A stretch of 64,000 nucleotides of DNA from Fistularia commersonii (Eukaryota > Chordata > Actinopteri > Syngnathiformes > Fistulariidae): assembly GCA_037954325.1 (NCBI GenBank), contig JBBMNZ010000003.1, positions 23,907,392-23,971,391 of the forward strand, in the 5' to 3' direction. The notes under the pieces are model-generated. The model did not search any database, was not told the DNA's origin, and saw only the letters and a program-made list of their open reading frames with translations. The position numbers and the translations under genes are program-made. Below are positions 33,870 through 48,684 of this stretch, piece by piece (within the stretch, counting starts at the first letter, position 1; every line of letters begins with the position of its first letter).

Positions 33870-35000
33870 GTCTGGTTGGACCATCAACAAGTAGACCGAA
33901 CAGCGGACCAATACCGAAAAGCTATCAATAACCAAAATAACCAAGTAAAGGAGATGAGTCAGGGGCAGTGGGTGTGGCTACTTCGGTAGCTGTCAATCAA
34001 ACAGGTTCCGTCGGAGTGGCGGGACACAGGAAGTAGCGTCAGAAGTCAAAGACGACAAGAGTCAACGGGATTAACGAAGCAACGATGGCGAGCGGTGAAG
34101 GAGGAAGAAGCTACACGAGGACAAACATGGCTACGTCTCGTTGGACCCGCCTGACCTCCGGGTTCGGCTGACGTCTGAACTGCGGCTCTCGTAGAGATGG
34201 TCACTTTCGTACAGACGGTTGCTCTTGTAGACATGGTGACTTTTGTAGACGTGGTTGGTCTGGTACAGACGTCATTCTCATGGAGATGCTCTCATAGAGT
34301 TGGACTGTCTTGCAGAGATGGTCACTTCGGGAGACACGGTCACTCGTATTAACCGTCACTCAAATAGTCAGTCAATTTCGCAGTCTATGTTCTGCTTGTA
34401 GAGAAAGTTGCTCTCAGAGTTGGTCCTTCCCTTGTGGAGATGGCCACTCTATTAGAGAATGTCGATCGTTTAGAGAAGGTCCTTCTTGTAGAGATGGTCT
34501 CTCTTGTGGAGATACTTGCTCTCATAGAGTTGGTCCTTCCCATAAAGATAGTTCTTACGGAAGTAACGTCAGAAGTAGCGTGTATCTGGTAGAGATGGTC
34601 ACTTTGGCGAACACGGTCACTTACATTCATGGCCACTCAAATAGATAGTCAATTTCGCAGTCCATGTTCCTCTTGCAGAGATGATTGCCCTTGTAGAGAT
34701 GGTCTGTCTCGTAGAGATGGTCACTCTATTACAGAATGTGGTTCACGTAGAGAAGGTCCTTCTTGGAGAGGTAGTTGCTCTCATAGAGTTAGTTGCCTTT
34801 GGGGAGTTGGTCCTTCCAGTAGAGTTGGTCCTTCTCGTAAAGATGGTAGGTCTCATCGAGATGGTCCTTCCCATAAAGATGTCCTTCAGGAAGTAGCGTC
34901 CGAGGACAAAGACGACAGGAGTCATAGGGAATGCCGAAGCAACGATGGCGAGTGCCGAAGGCGGCCAATGAGGACAAACATGACTACAATCGCACACTTT
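33870..35000. repeat. Minisatellite B block, copies 2 and 3
   Basis: 33878-33950 repeats the flank of minisatellite A. 34075-34200 repeats the lead of minisatellite B almost base for base (GAGCGGTGAAGGAGGAAGAAG, then CTGACCTCC). 34200-34900 then has more diverged 18-base units (AGAGATGGTCACTC and similar). A shorter third lead begins at about 34925. The structure implies duplication of a composite 1-kb unit followed by independent array drift. Confidence 0.8.
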
Positions 35001-37404
35001 GTGCTAACGAATGGACGGTGCGGACGGTTCCAGACCGGTTCCGGTCCTCCAGGTTCATGCACACGAAATGAATCTGAGCGCCGTGGCGACCGCGCCGTCC
35101 TGCATGCCAGTAGTGGTTTAAAAAAAAAAAAAACAACGAATAAATAAAAAAAAGCTAGAACTGTTTTCTAATAAAACATTTCTAAACTCTTATATCACAA
35201 GATGTGCGTGACACACCATGCAGATCCTGCCAGACTGAAGGGGCGGGGGGGGGGGGGGGCACACTTCAACGCACTTATTTTTATGTCTTCTACTTTACAT
35301 CAACGCATGTTCTCTTGGACAACACCTGAAACAATCCATTTTGGGAAAGTAAACTGAAGCGTGGGGGAGGGGAGGTTACATCATAGCGACGCCGACAAAA
35401 CAATAGCTCTCCACGGGGGGAATTTCAGTCCACCTTTTCTTGTACTATCCAATTATTTGTTCATTTATTTCCCCGTACAGTCTCACCTTCCCCCTGCGCA
35501 AGTCTCTCTATTACCTTTTTTGGTATCAGTCTGAGAGCCCATCCTCCACCCACGGTTTGGCCTCGGCCTGAGACCGGCTGCGGAGCTCAGACCATTTGCC
35601 ACGGCGCTGTTTTTGAAGGGAAATGCCAAAATGTTTTACTGACTGCTGCCGCCGAGAGCCAGAAATGTGCGTTTGCTACTTAAATGTTCCCGGGGCCTTT
35701 TTTTTTTTTTTCAATGTTTTTTTTTTTTTTGGTGCAGATATCAAAGACGACCAAAGAAAACATGCCGTATAAAAGAGATCCAAATGGGAATTAACTCGGG
35801 AGGAGGAGGAGGAGGAGGATTGGGCTTTGCTCATCGCATGTACGGCTGTAAATTCAAAAATGTTTTGCAGAGTGAGTCACGGTCTACGGTTGCACACACG
35901 AGTCGGCCCCGGTCCATTATTTCCCAGCACAAGGCCTCCGTGCATGGAGAACGCATTAGGAATGGAGTTTTCCGGAATATTCCCCTCCGCGGAGACGTAC
36001 GATCTCTCTTTCTGCTTTCTTGCCTTGCAGCCCTGCGCACCAGGAGCGGAGAAAACCCGGAACCGTGACGTACATTTGGCGTCTTCGCTCGCTCCTTCCG
36101 GTAACCGACACCGCCGATCCGTGATGCGCGGGCGGGAATCAACGGGAATCCGCGGCGGCGGCGGCGGCGGCGTGCTCAGACCCTCTGCCCACCCCCGAAA
36201 AAAAAAAAAAAGAAAATGTCAGGCAGACCTACACCTAATAACTTGCCAGACAAAACATCTGTCAACTCGGGATCGCCCCGACGACAGACATTCTTGGGAA
36301 ATCGGTGACATCATCAACGCGTGTGTGTGCGTGCACCCCCCCCACACACACACCCCTCGCTCAAAAGTAATCCATTACTCGTCAGCACGCGCTGGTGATT
36401 TTAAGGAGAGCGTTCACACGTTCTGGCGGCTTAGCGGGACGCCGTTAGCTCCTCGCGGAGGTGCGAGGTGCACATCCAGGTAGGGAAAGTGGCGTATCAG
36501 TGATTCCCCGCCCACATACGTGCTGAAAAAAGGAAAAAGAGAGGACCTCCCGCGCGGGAGGGCGGCCGCCGTATCGGGCCGAACTGCGGCTGAACTCGGC
36601 CGGGTGTTGAAACAAGGACAAAGGCCCCGGGTGTTTGGACGACGCGAGGAGCTACTTCTGCTCCCGATGCGGGGAAGGTGTTTGCGAAAGCCCCCCCCTG
36701 CGTTTGTTTGTCGTGGCGACGCGTCCGTTTCCCCGTCGCTCGCCTCGCCGCGAAAGGGGAAGACGGCGAGCGAAAAGACGTAAGCGAGTCATGATTTCCG
36801 ACACGTGACCCCCGTCTTTTACGCGACGCCAGCGGAAAGCTAACACCGGGGAGGGGTTGTTGTGATGCGTTCACTTATTTCCATCGTGAATCCGGGGGTT
36901 TTAAAGGTTTGCGGTCGGAGAGCAGAAGACGATCTTCTCGGGGGTCGCTCACAGCCAATCGCCTTCCTCCATCCGACACCATGTTCTCTTTCCCCGACAT
37001 CCATAAACCTCCTCTCTAGTCTCCGCGTCCCCCAACCCAGATCCTCTTCACACGTTCCAAACCATCTCGAGTCCGACGTCATCGCCAGAACATCTAGCGG
37101 AAGAAGATGAGGCGCCGCGATCCAGACCCAGAACGCAGCAGGTCGGAGCTCCTGCGCTGGAGACGTTCTGCTGACACTAACCCGGCATTTCTGCGGTTCT
37201 TCAACAAGGTCCTAGAAAGTTCTCCGGAGGGACAGTTGCGCAATCTTTTCTTCTCTGCACATTTTTTTGTTCCCCCTTTCAGACCATTTCTGGTATTGAG
37301 ACAAACTCGGCGGGCAGCAGTCGTCCAGGCTGGGGTTAGGACCGAGCAGGAATTGGTTATGGTTGCGGTTAAACTGCAAAATGAATGGAAGTCATTATGT
37401 GAAT

Positions 37405-37407
<3 letters not shown>
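35001..37407. other. Intergenic, no recognised gene
   Basis: It contains a poly-G run at about 35246, poly-T at 35700 and 35720, and a (CGG)n run at about 36150-36171. Open frames here lack splice context and conserved motifs. GC content is locally high around 36540-36780. Confidence 0.45.

Positions 37408-37453
<46 letters not shown>
37408..37453. repeat. (GT)n microsatellite
   Basis: About 22 uninterrupted GT units. Confidence 0.95.
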
Positions 37454-37456
<3 letters not shown>

Positions 37457-37984
37457 AGACTTCCTCATTGAGTTAAATAACACGGGCCCACAGGATGAGT
37501 CCCCGCGGACCAGACCCATGAAAACATCAGCTCTGCTTTGTGGCTCCCTTCAACGTGGGCCATCTTCCTTGAGTAAACGCACCCAGTCTGGCACACACAC
37601 ACACACGCACACACACACGCACACGCACACACACACACACACGAATGCATGCATGCTTCATCTCCACATGCCCCTTTGTGCTGCGGTGGAAACTCTGCGG
37701 ACAGTTAATATTACATGGAGAAGGGGGGAGGCGTTACCGGGGGCAACCGGGAACATCACAACGCCACGTGCGCGGAGATGCGACGGTGGTTCCTGCACCG
37801 CAGCCGTGGGGGTGATGGAGACGTCGGGGTGCAACGGTTCCCGGGGGAAAAAAACAAAACGGTCAGCTGGAGTGTTTACTCGTTCCTCGGATCTTCAGCT
37901 CCTTCAAAACATGCAGGAGGTTCACTGGAGATCCTGAAGTGTCCAGATGCATGAATGAGCAAATGAATGGTTGGTTGTCTTTCT

Positions 37985-38655
37985 AGAATATGTGTCAAAC
38001 TCAAGGCCCGCGGGCCAAATGTGGGCCGCCGTGACATTTTATCTGGCCCGTGAGAACGTCTTAAAAAGTCCGACTGTCTTAAAATAAAGAAGTAAAACGC
38101 GTGCATTGACCATAAACTACATTTCCCACCTGCGAAGTGACGGCATCCCGCCCCCAGATTGCAGTGTATCCACAGCAAGACCATTTTCAAGCGGTGTTTA
38201 GAAATACAAATGATCCCTTAATGTCTAGGAAAAGAGAAGTTGATGCAGATGGAAGGCTGGTTCAAGAAAGATGGGAAGGGGATCACATGATTGTGATGCA
38301 AGGACAAAAAAACGGTATGTATTTTGTGTTATGAGGCAGCGACGGTTGTAAAAGAGTACAATCTATGTCGGCATTTTGACACCAAACACGGAGCTAAATA
38401 TGCCCAAGTTAGCAACTTGTCAAAGAATTAAAAGCCATCGATGGAATAATGTGGGTTTCTTCACCTGATAATAGAAAAGGATTTATGCTGTAACAGAGCA
38501 AATGGTAAACACAATTTTTTTAAAACTGTATGCAAATGCATATGTAAAATTTTGGATTTGAATGAGTAATAAATTAAGAGTTATTTAACATTAAGGAGTC
38601 CTTACATGTATCTTATTAGGTTGCATTTAGTTACATTTATATTGTTACCATTACA
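37985..38655 (+). mobile_element. hAT (Charlie-like) copy with BED-type transposase remnant
   Basis: The left end reads TGTCAAACTCAAGGCCCGCG. Inside, broken plus-strand frames give RKREVDADGRLVQERW, then EAATVVKEYN and [11 protein letters not shown], which resemble the BED-finger N-terminus of Charlie-type transposases. The right end is decayed. It is a fuller relative of the MITEs at 21905 and 59868. Confidence 0.6.
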
Positions 38656-41600
38656 CTGAATGGTTGTTTGCCCTGGGATGGATCCAGGACGAAGCCTGGC
38701 TCGCTCTAAGACAGCTGCGATTGTGTGCAGGATAAGCGTTTTAAACGATGAATGCACGAATAAATGAGTGTGTTTTACGGAAACGTTGCATTGGCCGTTT
38801 TTTTCTGACCTTCCCCGGTTGGCCGACCTGAAGATCTCCACCGGGTTAAACACACAGCCGTCCCCCCCCCAAAAAAAAATAGAAAACACTTTGACTTCCC
38901 TGGAAGGAGCCAGAGAGGAACTCCAGGAGGCCTCCAGGAGAGCTGACCTCACAGGAGTGGAAAGAGCAGACCTTCTGGTGTGGCTTTGCAGGTTCTGACC
39001 GCCAGACGTCCCTGCAGGACGTGCGCGCCCCGGCTTTGGCCCGCCTCCCCTTTTCTGACACAGTTTGACAGAACACAAAGCGCCAGTGTCCGAGTCACAT
39101 CTGGGCTCGGCTCCGGGGATTTTATTGATCACATCGCGACCTCCGAACCGGGAAGGGAGAAGCTCCTGGATGGAGTCCAGCGAGAGAACGTGGCGGATGT
39201 TCAGATGAACGGGACCGACACCAAAACACACGAGCGGGGAGGAAAAGCGGTTTGACCAGGAGGAAACCAACTGTCGGGAAGAATCGGTTCAGACTCTGAC
39301 CTGAGCAGAGGAGGACGGAAGACGGAGGACGTCACCCTGGGATCTGTTTTCCATCCCAGGAGGAACATCACGTCCAGACTGAAGGAGCGAAGGCGGTGAT
39401 ATGTAAACTAATTAGGAACTTTTGAACAAAATATTGGTCATAAAGCAGGGGCGGCGCCACGCCTCTCAACTAGAAGGTCGGGGTTGGAGACCTTTCTGTG
39501 AGGAGCCTCCATGTTCCTCCGGGTTCCTCCAAAAACACCCAGGAGGTTCATTGGAGACCCAATATCGTCCAGACGCATGAAAGAGAGGGTGAATGCAGTG
39601 TGTTCATGTGGTCACCTTTATTTCCTCCAGTCTGCTTCCAATCCGGCGTCCGTCTGGGAGGTTTCCTCCTCGTTCTCCTGCCTGGGGTCAGCTTCTCCAT
39701 CCTCCCCCTGTGATGAACACGAAAAGTCAAGACACCAATAGCAAGAATGGCTGAATCCATCGCTTTACTCTTGGCGTCGAAGGATCGTGTCCCCCGGCAG
39801 GTTGCAGGTCAGCTCTGCAAGTTTGCGCGAATCCGTTGAGGTTCCTCCGAAGATCCGCTGGTGTTCGCTTGCAGGTGAGATCCTGTTTCGGGAAAAACAA
39901 CCCGAGCCCCGAGGGGTCGGTGGAGGGCAAAGCCAGCCGGCGCACAAAGTCTCTGCTCAGGAAGACGGGGTCCATTGTTGGGCCGCCGAACCAAACAGGG
40001 CGCAGAACATGCATTGGCGACGGCAGCTTCAGCTCTCCTTAACGTCTCACCACCTTCTCACCACCGCACCCACCGCTTCCAGCAATTGTGTTTTTTTTTT
40101 TTTTTTTTGCTCCAAACACGCCTCCGTTTGGCTCTTTCAAGGCGCAAATTTCCTCATAAGACAGAAATCCTGGCTGGCTGCTCAGGTCATGAGGTAAGAC
40201 ATCTGTCCACGCATTTTCTTCTTCTCTGCAAGTAGCAGTGGAAGTTTGGTCTTATCTTGCTTGCGTTCCCCTCTCTTTCCGCGGCAGGCACCATTTGTCA
40301 CACCTTATATGCACTCGGCGGTTTGCAAAGAACGCCGCAGGTGCCGGCCGCCCTCCGGGGGCTTAATCCAAGCAGAATGGGATTTATTGCTGACGTTTCC
40401 CCCCCCCCGGGGCTGACGCCGCACAGCTGCTCGGCGAGATTGTGTAAAACACAAAGGGTCGAGGTTAAGCGGGACGAGGGTTGGCGGCTCCGCCAGGTGC
40501 GGGGAGAACACCTGGCGAACACAACGTACGGCCAAAAGAGCGCGAGGAAAACATCGCGTAGCGGGTTTTTAGCGTTTATCGTCACAAACAACCTCTCACA
40601 TCGAGTTCGGGCCTGCCCTCCAGTTTACATTTCCTCTGTTGACAATTCATAAAGCGCTCTTCATTAGCGGTTCATTCAGGGCCGAGGGCCGCCGTCCCTC
40701 TAAAAGCGCCATTTTTTGTTTGTTTGTTTTTTTACACTCGACGGAAACATCTCTTCAGAATTCGAGACGATCCAAAACACTCGGTTATTCACGGGAGGGA
40801 AAATAGCTCCTCCTGTGAAACTGCTGACAACAGCGAGTCACGGGGTTGTGACTCCTGGAACCGCCTCTCCGCTCGTTTGCGTCTTTGCTTCGCTTGTGTT
40901 TTTATTTTCTATTGTCGCCCACCGGAAGAGAAACTCCTCTCCGTCCCCATTGTGTCGCGGCGAAAGCCATCGTCTGCGTCGAGCAACAAGCACAACAAAG
41001 GGGAGGAAGTGTTTCTGCGGGGGGGAAGCCGGAGGGAAAGCCCGTCCACGACGGGAACTGAAAGCTGAGCTTTGCAGATAAAAAAAAAAAAAAGTCCTGC
41101 AGATTTGAGGTGATGATGTAGCCGCACGCCGCGCCTCAGAGCGAGGACTTCATGACGTGAGTGTTCACAAACGTGCTTCAACACCCTCCTGCAGAAGAAG
41201 GCCGGGCGGCGCTTATTAAACCCCCGTCCTGTTTACGGGTGCTTTCAGTTCCGAGTCCACGGAGGGCCGCCTGTCCGTCCGGCTCCAAAGCTCCCGTCTG
41301 CGGAGCGAACTCCGCCGGACAATGGCCGCAACTGTGCCGGTGCTCCGGAGCCGCGCTGACCTTTCCTGAAGGGGGAAGTCTTTTATCACAAACCCCAGAC
41401 CATAATAACATTGTGTAAGGACACGACGGCTCTCACTTTGGCTCTTAATCTCCTGCAGACATCTCCCGGCATTTCCAGCGGGGCAGACTCTCTCTGGCCC
41501 CCTCCAGCCCCCGGAATGAAAACGAGCGAGGCCTGACTCGGCACTTCGTGAAAAGCAAACCAGGGCGCTCTCAACGCCAGTCGGCGGATCTCACCGTCCT

Positions 41601-42650
41601 TTCCAAGGGCTACAAAACTCTCACCGCTCCTGTGGGATGTCTCTTCTTCCGCCGTGTTTCAGCAGGGCACCGGCGCTGCAGGGGCGGGACCTATGATGGT
41701 CAAAAGTTAAAGGTCCATCACCATAGCAACTGCGCAGAGGACTTAGCTCACATACATGGTTTTGATGGATATTTCAGATTTCCTGTCACCTCACAGGAGG
41801 GTCTGATCCCAGTCCTCCGGCCAAATGGGTTCATCCTGTTCTCTCCAAGCGCTCCATCTTCCTTCCGCAGTCCAGCAATTGAAGATCACACACGTCTTAT
41901 ATGGATATTGAAGATTTGCACATTCCCCCACATTCCTGTGGGGTTCCGTGCTTCTGGTTCTAAAGGTTCTCCATCGTCTTCCCTTGAAAAAGCACTTAGG
42001 TACAATGGAGGATCTATATTGGATGAAGGTGTGTTTGAGAATGAAAGGTTGAAGGTCTCTGCGGTGGCTCTGTGATTGACAGGTCAACGGTCCTAGTGAA
42101 ACCTCTCAGCGAAGCAAACAGGAAAAGCATTATAATTAACGGATCGGTAGATTATTCGGAAGAATATGTTTCTTCCGGTATCCTAATTATAAAAGTCTTC
42201 TCCACTCCTTCGTCCAATCACATCCTTACAGCACTGGGTTTGAAAACATCTCGGAGAACAGCAATCGAAGACGTTCACTAGAGAAAGGACGAGGCAAGGT
42301 GTTTCATTTCAGATTTTCAAATATTTATGTTAAGAACAAGCCCATTTCCTCCTGCGTGGGTTGCTCAGACACACACACACAATGACGTCAACTTCGGACC
42401 CGCAAGGTGGATTGAATGGAAGAGGACCAAGACTGTCGTAACCATGGAGAAATACCAGGTGTTTTTCCTTTATCGAAAAATAAAGTGTGAAAAATATGTG
42501 AAAAGCACATCGGTACGAGCGTCCTTTTGCGGAATGGATGTTCACGCAGACTATTGAAATTCTTGAAATGCTGATTTACTCCTTCCCTCTTCCTACTGAT
42601 CTCCCACCTTCAAGCAGGTCAACTGAAACAAGCAAGGCCTTTGTGAGGAT
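38656..42650. other. Intergenic upstream of the psmd14 3' end, no recognised gene
   Basis: A SINE-like scrap (GTTCCTCCAAAAACACCC onward) is at 39510-39610. Poly-T lies at 40090-40108 and poly-A at about 41080-41093. A 175-codon plus-strand frame at 41548-42075 has no recognised domain. Otherwise the sequence is unique-looking, without a convincing exon. Confidence 0.45.
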
Positions 42651-42658
42651 GGAAAGGT

Positions 42659-42664
42659 TTTAAT
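42659..42664 (-). promoter_or_regulatory. psmd14: psmd14 polyadenylation signal candidate
   Basis: ATTAAA, the commonest AATAAA variant, on the minus strand about 140 bases past the psmd14 stop. No AATAAA lies nearer. Confidence 0.5.
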
Positions 42665-42799
42665 TCTGGATTTTGTCCTTTAGCATTCACCTTTGAGCGA
42701 TAGCACCATCCAGTGTTGAGAGTTGGTATTACATAGACAAACCAAACGATCGGGCTAGAAAACGAGGGCAGAAATATATACAGTTATAAACAAAGTCCA

Positions 42800-46476
<3,677 letters not shown>

Positions 46477-46684
46477 GTCGGGATCTGTGGACAGCAAGTT
46501 TACGTAGACAGCGTCCACTTAGTGCTACATCCAAAACAACTCAAGGACTCTCACAGCTTGTATTTAATGCCCAAAGACAGAACCTTTAGTTTAGAAATGA
46601 TTTACTAAATCTATTCTCTAAATGAGATATTAGTGAATCAAAGAGACGCATTCTCTCCTGCAGATTACTGATAAAGATTTCTAA

Positions 46685-47100
46685 ATAAAAGGAGCGTCAG
46701 ACATTAAAAGGAATGCTAACAGGTATACCTATGGTATTTAGTTCAGACCCTACGTTAAACATTAACATTACCTTTTTACTTTTTAATTCCTCTTCCCTCA
46801 GCCGCAGTGAATCTTCAAATCTTTGTACTTAAGACCTTAAAACACATGATAGCCCTAACCTTGACAATTTACATTTTATTGTATTTCTTATTCTCCCTCC
46901 TTCCTACTATCATCTATTATTGTTATGTTTTTGCTTGAAACTCTGGCACAACAACTGCCTTAGGGATAAATAAAGTTGCTCTTATTCATATTCTTAAAGA
47001 TACCGCAATAAAAGGGCCGTCAGACATAAAAAGGAATGCTAACAGGTATACCTATGATATTTAGAGCAGACCCTACGTTAATCATTAACATTACCTATAG
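46685..47100. repeat. Duplicated about 95-bp segments around a LINE 3' end, psmd14 intron 1
   Basis: 46690-46773 and 47008-47095 are near copies, sharing GGAATGCTAACAGGTATACC and GACCCTACGTTAA. Between them lies a stretch ending GGGATAAATAAAGTTGCTCT, typical of a fish LINE 3' end. The arrangement looks like an insertion into, or a later duplication of, the intronic segment. Confidence 0.65.
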
Positions 47101-47609
47101 TTACCATTTGTGCATCACTCATTCCAGGCTTAAAAGATCAAAATAGTCAGCATTACCAAACCAATGCATTGTGAATTCGAGTAAACAATACAGTTGCATA
47201 ATACAGTTTAATCATGCCAGCACATATATTTCTAATAGAGATGTTACTTTCATGACCGGTAATGATGATGATGATGCTGCAGCTGCTGCTGCTAGCTAAC
47301 GTTCAGAGTTAGCCGACTACAGATAGCTTCAATTCAAGGATTTAAACATAACCACAGAGCAATAGAAGACCACATTTCGACCTTAATTCTATATATCACC
47401 TGTCCGGAATGGTTTTCACATTAAACATTTTATCATTTAAAGTCGCCTGTGGCTCACTTAAAGTTGGCAAACGCAGTCGTGCTGTTCAGCTTGCTCATGC
47501 TAACGTAGCATTTACCTTTTCGCCGAAAAGCAGCCACCAGTTTGTCAAAATATCCTCTGAACGTTTCTCACGACGGTTACCGTTTGCGTTAAAAGAGGCT
47601 AAAACTCAC

Positions 47610-47745
47610 CTGATGTCGGATATTTCAAATGCCCAAACAAGCCTCTTTTCCTGCGTGCGTTTAATCAAACCGTTTGGCTACGATGAATCAACAAGAATTG
47701 TCGAAAGACGCGACTTCCGGCGCACTCGATGACGTAAAGATGGAG
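47610..47745 (-). promoter_or_regulatory. psmd14: psmd14 non-coding exon 1 and promoter
   Basis: The minus strand ends in a good donor, ATCAG|GTGAGT (boundary 47610), which pairs with the acceptor before the ATG exon (boundary 46484). Upstream are an ETS/NRF-2-type CCGGAAGT (complement of 47713-47720) and a CRE-like TTACGTCA (complement of 47730-47737), with no TATA box, as usual for proteasome genes. The start site is inferred to lie near 47680-47730. Confidence 0.6.
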
Positions 47746-47819
47746 CTCGAGCTGCAGTTGCGCAGTGTGGCCACAAGGGGGCGCCAGAATCAATGCTGAT
47801 GAATATTCTGACAGTTTAA

Positions 47820-48200
47820 TTCAAGATTCAAGAGTCAAAGTGTTTATTATCACATCCACAATGTAGAAACGTGTTTCCCTGCACAGTGAAATTCCTACTT
47901 TGCTGTCCGCAGTGCATTTGGATATGTATTGATAGGAAATAATGATAGTAAACATTATTATAAATATGAACCGTGTTGGCAGTGTAGTAAGACATTTTAG
48001 TGCAACTTGATGTGCAAACTCACAAAGTGAAGGTGCAAGGATGCGTGCAGTTTAAATGAGCGGTAGTTAAGTAAGTGCCAGATTTTTAGGAATGGAAGTC
48101 GGGTAGTACGAGTTCTTCGGTCGTGTCGGTCTACATTTCAGTCTCCTGTACCTGGAGGGTAGGAGTGTGAACAGTCCATGTTGAGTGCATCTCCATTCTA
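47820..48200 (-). repeat. LINE-type 3' remnant upstream of psmd14
   Basis: The sequence contains AGTGTTTATTATCACATCCA and CACAGTGAAATTCCTACTTT, reversed phrases of a common fish non-LTR element, and ends near TCCTGTACCTGGAGGGTAGG. No coding frame remains. Confidence 0.5.
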
Positions 48201-48265
48201 CCAGTACTGCACTTACGATTACTACTGCTATATATGATATAACGATAATAATAATGATAATAACA

Positions 48266-48410
48266 GAAAGAAGAAGAAGAAGAAGAAGAAGAAGAAGAAG
48301 AAGAAGAAGAAGAAGAAGAAGAAGAAAATCATAATCATAATCATAATCATAAACATAATCATAATCATAATCATAAACATAATCATAATCATAATCATGA
48401 TCATGATCTA
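48266..48410. repeat. (GAA)n then (ATAATC)n microsatellites
   Basis: About 20 AAG units at 48266-48326 run directly into about 14 units of ATAATC and ATAAAC variants to about 48410. Confidence 0.95.
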
Positions 48411-48489
48411 TTATGGGTTAGGGCTAGGGTTATGCCGTTATTAATGCATTAATAACGGCATTAAAAATAATGATTATTCTTGTCTAAAT

Positions 48490-48680
48490 CTTCTTGTCGT
48501 TTCAACTAGACTTGAATTTCTTCACCGCAGGACATTCACCCCTCATCTGAGACGCTTCTTCAGTTGGGGTGTGAGGGGTGAAACATCTTAAAGCGAAAGA
48601 TATTCAAGTCCGTTTACAACGACAAAAAAATTTAACAAGATTTCACCATGACCTGGATGACTGAGAACCTCCACAGACAA
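48490..48680. repeat. Interspersed repeat, family not assigned
   Basis: GAATTTCTTCACCGCAGGAC through ACCTGGATGACTGAGAACCT. Parts recur at about 28040-28110 and about 190-215 in this window, so the sequence is dispersed. I cannot name the family. Confidence 0.5.
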
Positions 48681-48684
48681 ATAA

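Noticed and set aside
37107..37937. 276-codon plus-strand frame
   Set aside because: It reads through a (GT)n and a (CA)n tract, giving CV and HT repeats, and has no recognised domain. The length comes from microsatellites without stops.
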